Below are positions 51,138 to 61,332 of a stretch of 64,000 nt of DNA, piece by piece; within the stretch, counting starts at the first letter, position 1, and every line of letters begins with the position of its first letter. The notes below the pieces were generated by a model. It ran no database searches. It was not told where the DNA came from and worked only from the letters and a program-made list of their open reading frames with translations. A program made the position numbers and the translations under genes. Origin of the DNA: Welwitschia mirabilis (taxonomy: Eukaryota > Gnetophyta > Gnetopsida > Welwitschiales); the NCBI GenBank assembly GCA_051453625.1, contig JBOZIK010000001.1, positions 17,689,140 through 17,753,139 on the forward strand, given 5' to 3'.

Positions 51138-54090
51138 TGTTTACATGGAAAATGTTAACATTCTAACTAAGTATATTTAATCAATTTAACATAGGTAAAG
51201 ATATTAACATAGTAATTTTATCATACAATTATGTCTTTAATCATTTTATCCATGAACTATAAAATTATGAACTTTTTAATAACATTTTTGGTTTACTTTC
51301 TACTTTCTTAAAGACATACTTCAAATTGAAGAAATTTTTTTAAAAAATGTTGGCACCACCATTTAGGTCACTATTGTTGCTGGTCTTTTAAGAAATAATG
51401 AGTTTAAAGTTATGTTATGATATCTTTATAAGAAAGGCATCACATTTCACTTATGGACTTAGTTGTATATTAAATTACAATCAATGATCAAATTTAATAA
51501 CTTGTGGCAGAGGTGAAAAATGATATATTATAGTAACATGTGATAATAACAAGTATAATAACATAAGAATACATGACATGGCATATAGTGGTAATAACAT
51601 CATCGTCCAAAGGTCATGTCATAATCTCTTCTTTATAAGAAAATAAGGAATTCTTCTTAAGGCTATACGATAAAAATTTATAACCTCTTCCTAATGTAAT
51701 AGCCTAAACGTATAAACTACATTATGTAACTACTATTAACCACTACAAGTCAAATATTCCTAATCATTTACTTATCTATAAAATATCTTTAAGCCCTTAT
51801 TATAATAGAGATTTGGTTGGTGAATATAGTAGGAGTACTTCGAGTGTCAAGATGTCATGGATTTCTAAGCACCATTTTTGGGATCGAACTTGTTCGAAGA
51901 CTACTTTGAGGAGTTTATTTCAGCTTTATATTTCTCTTTTAATATAATGTATTTCTTAATTTCATACAAGAATAATTTGTTCATTATTCAATTTTTAGTG
52001 CACATTAACATGATACTTTTAATCCTTATGTGAGACTATTTCTTGTGTTAGAATAAAATTACTTGCTTATTCTTCAATTTCTAGTGCATGTTCACATAGT
52101 ACTTTTAATCTTTAAATGAGATTACATCTTTAAGATCTTTTGAATTGAGTGAATTCTCTAAAGTTAACTATTATTTATAGTTACTATCATGTTATAGATC
52201 CTAAGTAAAGTTATCCTTATTTTTTATGTTAATGGAGGATTACGAAGGTTCACATAACTATTAAATTTACTAATACTCATGTGGTGAATGAGATTATGTC
52301 ATCACCTAATTCATCATAACTTGATGATATAAAGCTTATGTTTTAGGAATCACAGGAAATCATTGGACTGAAGGTGGTTTATTAAATAAGCCAATCTAGA
52401 CCTTTGGAGCATGTTCAGTTTCCTATGTCACTNNNNNNNNNNNNNNNNNNNNNNNNNNNNNNNNNNNNNNNNNNNNNNNNNNNNNNNNNNNNNNNNNNNN
52501 NNNNNNNNNNNNNNNNNNNNNNNNNNNNNNNNTTGGACAATTTTTCCATCTTGATCATTTCATCATTATGATTTTTCAAGAGATTGGTAAAATTTTGAAT
52601 AGGGAGTATGTTTACATGAAAAAAGTTAACATTCCAACTAAGTATATTTGATCAATTTAACATAGGTAAAGATATTAACATAGTAATTTTATCTTACAAT
52701 TATGTCTTTAACCATTTTATGCATGAACTATAAAATTATGAACTTTTTCATAACATTTTTGGTTTAATTTTTACTTTCTTAAAGACATACTACAAAATGA
52801 AGAAATTTCTTTAAAAAATATTGGCACCACCATTTAGGTCACTATTATTGCTAGTCTTTTAAGGAATAATGAGTTCAAAGTTATGTTATGATATCTTTAT
52901 AATAAAAGCATCACATTTGACTTATGGAGTTAGTTGTATATTAAATTACAATCAATGATCAACTTTAATAACGTGTGGCAGAGGTGCAAAATGATATATT
53001 ATAGTAACATGTGATAATAACAAGTATAATAACATGAGGACACATGACATGGCATCTACTGGTAATAACATCATCGACCAAAGGTCATGTCATAACCTGT
53101 TATTTATAAGAAAATAAGGAATCTTTCTTAAGGTTATATGATAAAAATTTATAACCTCTTCCTAATGTAATAGCCTAAAAGTATAAACTACATTATGTAA
53201 CTTCTGTTAACCACTACAAGTCAAATATTCCTAATCACTTACTCATCTATAAAAGATCTTTAAGCCATCATTATAATAGAGCTTTAGTTGGTAAATATAG
53301 TAGGAATATTTGGAGTGTCAAGATGTCATGGATTTGTAAGCACAGTTTTTGGGATTGAACTTGTTCTAAGGCTACTTTGAGGAGATTATTTTACCTTTAT
53401 CTTTCTTTTTAATATAATGTATTTCTTAATTTCATACAAGAATAAGTTGTTCATTCTTCAATTTTTAGTGCATATTAACATGATAATTTTAATCCTTATG
53501 TGAGACTATTTCTTGTTAGTATAAAATTACTTGTTTATTCTTCAATTTCTAGTGCATGTTCACATAGTAATTTTAATCTTTAGATGAGATTACATCATCA
53601 AGATCTTTTTAATTGAGTGAATTCTCTAAAGTTAACTATTATTTATAATCACTATCATGTTATAAATTCTAAGTAAAGTTATTCTTACTTTTTATGTTAA
53701 TGGAGGATTACGAAGATTCACATGACTATTGAATTCACTAATACTCATGTGGTAAATGAGATTATGTCATCACCTAAGCCATCACAACTTGATGATATAA
53801 AGCTTATGTTTTAGGAATCACAAGAAATCATTAGACTGAAGGTGGATTATTGGATAATCCAAGCTAGACTTTTAGAGCGTGTTCGGTTTTCTATGTCACT
53901 AATTAAAGTTAACAAAATTCTTAAAAATTGATTTTATATTTTATTTGATTTTTATTATAGGATTAAAATTATTTTTACTTTTATTAATTTTACCATAAAT
54001 ATTACTATGAACTAATGATATTAGTTACTTATCTAGTTTATTTGATGTTCACATTTTATAATAACAAATAATCTAAAGTGACCATGAATA
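51138..54090 (+). repeat. Gy-P2 3' LTR (LTR-B), inflated by a duplication
   Basis: It starts TGTTTACATG and ends ACCATGAATA. 51062-52432 is repeated at 52533-53901 around the gap at 52433-52532. The unit again extends left of the LTR. Compared by eye with the 5' LTR, roughly a fifth of positions differ, so Gy-P2 inserted long ago. The two gap-flanking copies differ far less. Confidence 0.85.
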
Positions 54091-54095
54091 ATATT

Positions 54096-54919
54096 CAAAT
54101 GGTCTTACATATAAAAGTAAGTAATGAGATCATTTTAAGCTATTTACTTTAAAGCCTTAAAAAAGAAATGGAATTTTCTTCTTTTATTAATGATGAAGGT
54201 GATGATGTTAAATTCATTTATTAAAAAAGGCCATTTTGTAAATCATTTAATTTCTTATAGAGAATATCTCTATCGTTTGTATTAATAGAAGCATAGATGA
54301 ATATAATACCAAAAGTAGATCTTGCTAATGAAGTCAAAGGCACACTATGACATTACAACTAATAAGACCATAATTCAAAAGTGAAGGAATCTAAGAAGGA
54401 TGTATTATTAATATAGAATCATCACAACCTTGAGTGTAAGAGGTAGGTAAGAACATATATTCATGGATAACATAATTATTTAAAAAAAAAAAGAGCATTA
54501 CTACAAGTCCTAACATTTTGTAAAAAGATAGTATTGAAAGAATGATAAGAGCCAATAATAACCTTTTTATATGAAATTTTTATCAAGGGTCTGATAAGTT
54601 TCTAACATTATAAAAAAAAAGATTCATTACATAAAAATGGAGAGATTAAAGGCATCTCTTACATGGAATTTCATGTTATCTCTACTAATATTACTTAAAT
54701 CAATAATCACATAGCTATCACCTATAACATTTATATGTTTTTATGGAATACAAAAAATATATTAATTAAAGGAAGAATAATATCATATTTAGTAACAATA
54801 CTCTTTAATCCTAATGAATCTTCCTTAGAATGATGGGTTAAGAGTTTCAATTTGTAAGGATTTAATAGAAGTATCAACATTATATTTGTTTTGTTTTTAC
54901 ATTTAAAGGTTTTATTTTG
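54096..54919. other. Unassigned debris, possible LINE endonuclease scrap on the minus strand
   Basis: On the minus strand near 54190-54330 a frame reads FGIIFIYASINTNDRDILYK. This faintly resembles the V-Y-A/G-S-x-x-x-x-x-R-x-x-L-W segment of the plant LINE APE endonuclease. Nothing else supports it. The frame at 54731-54922 (minus) is unassigned. Confidence 0.25.
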
Positions 54920-55050
54920 CAATTTTTTTCCTTAGAGATGTACCGGCCATTAGAAAGTTCTTATTTAGGAACTTTTGGAGGTTTTATTTTATTGATGTTT
55001 GAAGTGGAATGAAGAAGATTATATTTTAAGGATTTAAAAGGGTTATAAGA
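54920..55050 (+). repeat. Dispersed repeat, copy 2 (partner at 445-580)
   Basis: This is the second copy of the repeat described at 445-580, starting with the CTTAGAGATGT and CCATTAGAAA words. It retains a CCGG that the first copy has lost, consistent with decay of methylated CpG in copy 1. Confidence 0.45.
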
Positions 55051-55189
55051 TTTAAGTTTATGGTCCATTATGAAAAGAGTTTCTTTTTACTCCTTTATCT
55101 TTGAACATGTTTTAATGAGATGTTGCTAACTATGATATTATTTATAGATCTCTAATTAATATAAGTAAACAACTAATTGTTAAATAATA

Positions 55190-55499
55190 ACGCAACTTGT
55201 ATTTATCATTAAAATATCTTATAACAAATTCAAAGATGCTAAGTTAGTAAGAATACAACGCATTTCATAATATTAACATTCGTAAAATATTCTAACTCCT
55301 CTATAACATAAGTTCTAAGAGATTTACATGAATTTAAAGCCAAATGCCAAAGCAAGATCTTTGGATTTGGGAATTTAACCAACATTAGGACCTTGATGGA
55401 TGTCTTCTTAATAATTTTAAACTCCTCAACTTGTGATTTAAGGAAATAAAAACTTAAGCCATACAAAGAACAATGTTTAGTAAATCTATTAGTATCCAT
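55190..55499 (-). pseudogene. Ty1/copia pre-integrase region fragment
   Basis: The minus strand reads PNPKILLWHLALNSCKSLRT and later NVNIMKCVVFLL. The L-W-H-x-R-L-G-H ... C-x-x-C pattern is the start of the copia GAG-pre-integrase zinc region. The Gly-His after Leu has become Asn-Ser, and the second Cys is replaced. No integrase core was found at lower coordinates, so this is an isolated scrap. Confidence 0.45.
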
Positions 55500-55811
55500 T
55501 CCTTTCTTAAAACAAAAAAGAAAGAAATCTTTAGAATATTAAAGACCAAAAAAAAAGAAATATTTAATTTTTATAAACTCACTAATTCATATCCTCTTTT
55601 AAAGATGGTAAAGGAAAAATAATGAACTCAATAGCATGCATGATTACAAAATCTTGGAAATTTTATTCATATTTTTTTATGCCACTAACCTTATAGACAT
55701 TAGGAAAATAGGGAGTATTTATATTACAAGCCATTATTACTAAAATTTTTCTAATTTTTTGGATGAATCTCATGGCTCAATAGGAAAGAAGCCTTAAGAA
55801 TCCTCTTATGA

Positions 55812-57273
55812 TATAGTCTATAATGATCTAAAGTCATCTAACCTACATGCAAAGACATACATAAACATGCAACAGTACATAAAAAGATTTTAACCTATAA
55901 GAATGAAGTTGTAGAGAAATTTTATACATTATAATTTGATTAATATCGTATCTCAAAATAAACGAATCCCTAATAAACCTCTAAAAATAAAGTGTAAAAT
56001 ACCTAAAATCATCTAATCTTCATGCAAACTCATGGATAAACATGGAAGAACATGTAGAAGGCTTTTAATACAAAAGAAGAAAAGTTGCAGAGCAAAGATG
56101 CATCTTGAAAATATGATGAGTCTTACATCTAGTAAAGATTTTTTTATTTTTTTAAAATTATTTATTTTTTAAAAAACATTAAAAGTAATTTTAAGTTTTT
56201 TTAAGATTTATTATTTATTTAATTCCCAGATAAAACATTATAACCTCTACATTCATGGTAAAAACATCTTAAATTCTTTGATCATGTATATTTTAATATA
56301 TTTATTTTCATTTCAAATTCATTTAAATTTGGGAACATTAGTTAAGGATTTTTTCCCTTTTAAAATAGATTATTATAGGTAAGATTGTCTTTGAAATAGA
56401 AGAAGACATGCAAATATAATAATGCAAATAATAACTCTTAAGAAATGAATTATCTTAAATAAATGCCTTTCAAAAATCAATATTATCTTAGGAATCTCAA
56501 GGAATCNNNNNNNNNNNNNNNNNNNNNNNNNNNNNNNNNNNNNNNNNNNNNNNNNNNNNNNNNNNNNNNNNNNNNNNNNNNNNNNNNNNNNNNNNNNNNN
56601 NNNNNNTATAGCATAGAACATCTTAAAGGTATTTAATCTTCATGGAAATACATGCATAGACATGCAAGATCACATATAGAGATTTTAGTCTAAAAGATAA
56701 AAGTTGCATACTAAAGATGAATCTTGTAAAGATGATCAATCTCACATTTTAACTGAAAAGAATCTATAAGGAACCTCTTATAATATATAAAACATGCATT
56801 AGAGAAAATACATGTACAGATATGTAAACATATCAAAAGTGATTTTAATTCAAAAGAAAAAAGTTGTAGATAATTTAGAAAATTTTCTAATGATAAAAAT
56901 CTCTAGTTAAGATTTTTTTTAAATCTTTATTTTTTAAAAACATTAAAAATAAATTTAAGGTTTTTAAGATTTATTATTTATTTAATTCCCAAGATAAAAT
57001 GTTATAACCTCTACATTCATGGTAAAAACGTCTTAAGAATTCTTTGATCATGCATATTTATATATGTTTATTTTCATTTCAAATGCATTTAAATTTGGGA
57101 ACATTAGTTAAGGATTTTTTTCCTTTTAAATAGATTATTATAGGTAAGATTATATTTGAAATAAAAGAAGACATGCACATATAACAATGCAATATAATAA
57201 CTATTAAGAAATGAATTATCTTAAATAAATGCCTTTGAAAAATCAATATTGTCTTAGGAATCTCAAGGAATCA
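55812..57273. repeat. Duplication around a 100-N gap (55812-56506 / 56607-57273) containing an approximately 170-bp repeat
   Basis: About 680 bases occur on each side of the gap at 56507-56606. Each copy contains two imperfect units of about 170 bases (starting near 55849, 56022, 56640 and 56794). Shared landmarks are an ACATGCA-rich start, TTTTAA, an AAAGTTG(C/T)AGA word and, in some units, AAGATG(C/A)ATCTTG. Confidence 0.75.
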
Positions 57274-58680
57274 TCAAAAAGAACAAAGGAAATAGAAATT
57301 TCTTGAAAAATCATGCAATAGACACCACTATGACACTCTATGATAACAATAGTAACTAGTTGAAAAGGCATTGTAGAAAATGTATGTATAGTAAAAGTAT
57401 TGTTGAAGAAGCTATACTTATAACATTTTTTATATTATTTATATTTGAAAAATTATTAAGTCTTAGAAACTCATAGGTATGTGGAAGAATTGGATGATAT
57501 ATATATTTAATGCAATTATTTAAAAATTAAATAGATAAACTAGATGGATTAAAGGGATGGTTAAATAGGTGATAATTCTTGGGATCTTATATGAGATANN
57601 NNNNNNNNNNNNNNNNNNNNNNNNNNNNNNNNNNNNNNNNNNNNNNNNNNNNNNNNNNNNNNNNNNNNNNNNNNNNNNNNNNNNNNNNNNNNNNNNNNGC
57701 AATAGACACCACTATGACACTCTATAATAACAATAGTAACTAGTTTAAAAGGCATTGTAGAAAATGTATGTATAGTGAAAGTATTGTTGAAGAAGCTAAA
57801 CTTGATAACATTTTTTATGTTATTCATATTTGAAAAATTATTAAGTCTTAAAAACTCATAGGTATATGGAAGAAGTTGATGATCTATAAGTTTAATGCAA
57901 TTATTTGAAAATGAAATAGATAAACTAGATGGATTAATGGGATGGTTAAATAGGTGATAATTCTTGGGATCTTATATGAGATAAGAATCTTGAGGAAACA
58001 TTTGATTTCTTTTAAAGTGCTTTAACTAATCTATGTATAATTTGTCAAGAAAAAAAATTTAGTATCAACTCATGAGGGATTTTTTCAATGAAAGGTGATG
58101 GGAATACCTCAGAAATATTATTACTAGTAGTCTCAGGATGATGAGATTGGAAATTAAATAATGACATAGGAATGAAAATGTTTTTATGATAAGTCTTTAC
58201 ACATGAACTTAAAAACTCAACAAGAACATGAAAAGTATAAATAGTAGAGTTTAAACTTTCAAAATCAAAATAACTCCAACCTATGGCTTTCTTATTGTGT
58301 TATAATAATTCTTAAGAAACTTAAAAGAAACATGTTTAATCGTCATAAGATGGATTCAAAGAAAACAAAGGGTTATATCCATAATTGAAATTTAAATTAA
58401 ATTAAAAATTTAAATGGGAAAATAATAATTTNNNNNNNNNNNNNNNNNNNNNNNNNNNNNNNNNNNNNNNNNNNNNNNNNNNNNNNNNNNNNNNNNNNNN
58501 NNNNNNNNNNNNNNNNNNNNNNNNNNNNNNNTTTCTTATTGTATTATAATAATTCTCAAGAAAATTAAAAAAAACATGTTTAATTATCACAAGATGGATT
58601 CAAAGAAAAGAAAGGGTCATATCCATAATTGAAATTTAAATCAAATTAAAAATTTAAAAGGGAAAATAATAATTTTTATT
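57274..58680. other. Unassigned AT-rich DNA with two gap-flanking duplications
   Basis: 57315-57598 is repeated at 57699-57983, and 58289-58431 at 58532-58674. If the minus-strand gypsy Gy-M3 were complete, its RT should start here. I see only an Ala-Ile-Gly-Trp-Ser on the minus strand near 58280, which may be the lead-in of the RT, and nothing convincing after it. Confidence 0.5.
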
Positions 58681-58739
58681 CACAAGAAGAAAATTTAGAA
58701 TCATCAAATTCGTTATCAAGTCCATCAATAAAGTCAACT

Positions 58740-59440
58740 CCATTAATATCCCTTATTAGTTTTATGCTATTGAAGATTTTTAAATCAATATCTATTCTCT
58801 AAAATTAAATTTTCATAATACCATTTCTATAATTGATAATAGCATTGAAATTCATAAAGAATGATCTTCTAAGCTAAAAAGAATTGAATGATGTTTTGAT
58901 AGTTCCATTTCTAAAACTATGTATTCTAGGATGAAGTAACAATTATCAATTTGAACTATTACATCTTCTACTATTCCAACTAATAACTTTAAAAAATTAT
59001 TAGTTAATTGTAATTAAAGTTTAATGTATGTAACATTATTTAAGCCAANNNNNNNNNNNNNNNNNNNNNNNNNNNNNNNNNNNNNNNNNNNNNNNNNNNN
59101 NNNNNNNNNNNNNNNNNNNNNNNNNNNNNNNNNNNNNNNNNNNNNNNNTTTTCATAATACCATTTATACAATTAATAATAGCATTAAAATTCATAAAGAA
59201 TGATCTTTCTAAGATAAAAAGAATTGAATGATGTTTTGATAGTTCCATTTCTAAAACTATGTATTTTATGATGAAGTAACAATTATTAATTTAAACTATT
59301 ACATCTTCTACTATTCCAACTGATAACTTTAAAAATGTATTAGTTAATTGTAATTAAAGTTTAATGTATGTAATATTATTTAAGCCAAGTTGTTTATAAA
59401 TATTAGACAGTAAAAGATTAACACTTACTCCAAGGTCTAA
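58740..59440 (-). pseudogene. Gy-M3 aspartic protease, present in two copies
   Basis: The upper copy (about 59440-59149, minus strand) reads ILDLGVSVNLLLSNIYKQLG, which keeps the catalytic D-L-G followed by Val-Ser, close to D-L-G-A-S. SVGIVEDVIV, FIIKYIVLEMELSKHHSILF and FMNFNAIINCINGIMK follow. After the gap at 59049-59148 the same stretch is repeated (58810-59048). It then continues with IDIDLKIFN and VDFIDGLDNEFDD, the usual end and acidic spacer. Stops are present, but motif order is intact. Confidence 0.8.
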
Positions 59441-59479
59441 TAATATTTATCTAGGATATCTACTTGTAGTGGTAGTAGC

Positions 59480-60082
59480 TATGATTAAGCAATTAGGATC
59501 TTTGTACTTTAGAGGGAATTAATTTTGTATGATGATGCTAGATTATTATGCTAGAAGAGCCTTTTTAATAACATTCATTTATCTCTTGAAAGTACATATG
59601 TATTTAAGAAATTTGGTGTATGAAGGCACATATTTTATAGCTTCTAATATAGGAATGCTAATCTTAACTTCCATGAAACGTTTCAAGACTTCTAGTTGCT
59701 TCCTTACTATGTTATCATTTCTATAACATGGATGAAATAATAGAGGTTTTTGATAAGTTGGCATTGGCTTCTTGATCTCTTTTTTTATTTTCTTTTTCTC
59801 ATTTGTTTTTGTTAGTGCTTTTTCCTCTTGTGTTGGGACTTGATTTAGATCTTGAATAATTTATTTTCCACTTCTAAAGTTGATGGCTTTTCTCTTCTTA
59901 ATAAGACTATTCTCTTCTTAATGAGACTATTCTCTACACCCTCTAACTATCTTAACATCTCTAGGATTAGGTTTAGGAATCATAGGAAGTTTTTTCTATT
60001 CTCATTAGTTATGGATAGAAAAACTATAAGTGGTTTTTTGGCTCCAGTGGGTCATGTTTTATTTTACTATATAAGTATTTAA
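59480..60082 (-). pseudogene. Gy-M3 gag C-terminal part
   Basis: The minus strand at 59579-59764 reads QLEVLKRFMEVKISIPILEA and then YVPSYTKFLK. These match the gag-end motif F-L-x-x-L-K-x-L-x-I-N-I-P-F-x-E-A-L-x-Q-M-P-x-Y-x-K-F-L-K, which sits just before the protease. A 20-base direct repeat (CTCTTCTTAATRAGACTATT, 59891-59932) is a local tandem expansion. The upstream part matches 61699-61831, on the far side of the insertion. Confidence 0.75.
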
Positions 60083-61330
60083 AGAAAAATAGATGAAGCA
60101 AAGCTATGAATAGGAGGCTTAAACATGAAAAAAAGGACTTGCTTAAAATCTTATCTACAATACATATGATAGGAGGACTTTCCAAGTTTAAAGGCATTTA
60201 TAACCAAATCTATAATATATACACAAAGGGAAGTAGATAAGGAAAGTATCTAAAATAAAATAATTCAATTTAGGATAGAAAGCACAATAAAGAAATTGCG
60301 ATGCAATATATCAATGATATAATTAAATATGTATTTAGAAAATATCTAGTTAAAAAAGGTTACAAAGTTATATAGGAGCTTAGAGATTAGGATTTGTCCA
60401 ATTAAGTAAGTTAATAGATAATGTCATTTAAATTCTTAACTCCACATTGTAAATTATCTATAATTTGATATGATAGTTAGATTTAATAAAATTTAAATTA
60501 TGTGCTTATTATTTAATTTTTTTGAAGACTTATCATTATGATTGTATTAGGCTTAGAATATTTCAAATTCTCTAAAACTTTCATTGTAGATAAAGAGACA
60601 TCTTAAAATTTCTAGACATCTTTTAATTAGATGTCTTGAGTTTTGTAAATATCTTTAAAAGTTAGCTATCAAAATAGATGTCTTTGATTAGGTAGATATT
60701 TTAATTGTAAAAAAAATGTATTATAAAAGTTTTGATAGTAGATGTCTTTAAGTTTATAAATGTTTACTTTTTGCATTTTAGATGTCTTTCATTAGGTGGA
60801 CATGTTGAATGTACTATTGTAAAAATTAACATGTATAAAAAATGTAGGATNNNNNNNNNNNNNNNNNNNNNNNNNNNNNNNNNNNNNNNNNNNNNNNNNN
60901 NNNNNNNNNNNNNNNNNNNNNNNNNNNNNNNNNNNNNNNNNNNNNNNNNNNNNNNNNNNNNNNNNNNNNNNNNNNNNNNNNNNNNNNNNNNNNNNNNNNN
61001 NNNNNNNNNNNNNNNNNNNNNNNNNNNNNNNNNNNNNNNNNNNNNNNNNNNNNNNNNNNNNNNNNNNNNNNNNNNNNNNNNNNNNNNNNNNNNNNNNNNN
61101 NNNNNNNNNNNNNNNNNNNNNNNNNNNNNNNNNNNNNNNNNNNNNNNNNNNNNAAAAGATCCTAGTATAAGCCTTACTTTTACCATGGGTAGTGATAAGA
61201 ATATTTATAACTTAGACAAAGAATGCTATTATTATAGAAAGAACTTTTAAATTTTAGAGGTAGCACAAAGATAAAGTTTTAACTTACTTCACTTAGAGTA
61301 GTTCAAGAATGATTGTATAGTAAGAAAAGA
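60083..61330. other. Insertion inside Gy-M3 gag, unidentified
   Basis: Sequence on both sides (59950-60081 and about 61333 onward) is gag that is contiguous, apart from about 45 bases, at 61699-62137. The 1.25 kb between is thus inserted or rearranged. It holds short repeats with the word AGATGTCTT (near 60633, 60678, 60740 and 60780, with ATTAGGT following in two) running up to a 303-N gap at 60851-61153. It has no recognisable coding domain or terminal repeats. Confidence 0.5.
60630..60850 (+). repeat. Short tandem-like repeats ending at a 303-N gap
   Basis: A unit of about 100 bases beginning AGATGTCTTTNATTAGGTNGA appears at 60677 and 60779, followed in both by TTGTAAAAA and TGTATAAAA-like words. 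Half-units with AGATGTCTT lie at 60633 and 60740. The gap that follows may contain more units. Confidence 0.45.
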
Positions 61331-61332
61331 AT

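Larger units (their letters stand above)
42608..54090 (+). mobile_element. Gy-P2: plus-strand gypsy-derived element with gag-protease but no pol
   Basis: It has a 5' LTR starting TGTTTACATG, a tRNA-Asp-type primer site, gag, protease, a tail of integrase, a 3' non-coding region and a 3' LTR starting TGTTTACATG. A perfect 5-base repeat ATATT flanks it (42603-42607 and 54091-54095). The protease is followed within about 100 bases by the integrase-end motif Val-Asn-Ser, so RT, RNase H and integrase are deleted. This makes it a non-autonomous derivative of the same family as Gy-P1. Confidence 0.8.

Noticed and set aside
57561-57827. Minus-strand frame with MPFKL as the RT M-P-F-G-L motif of Gy-M3
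   Set aside because: Neighbouring RT motifs are absent in either direction and spacing from the protease does not fit.
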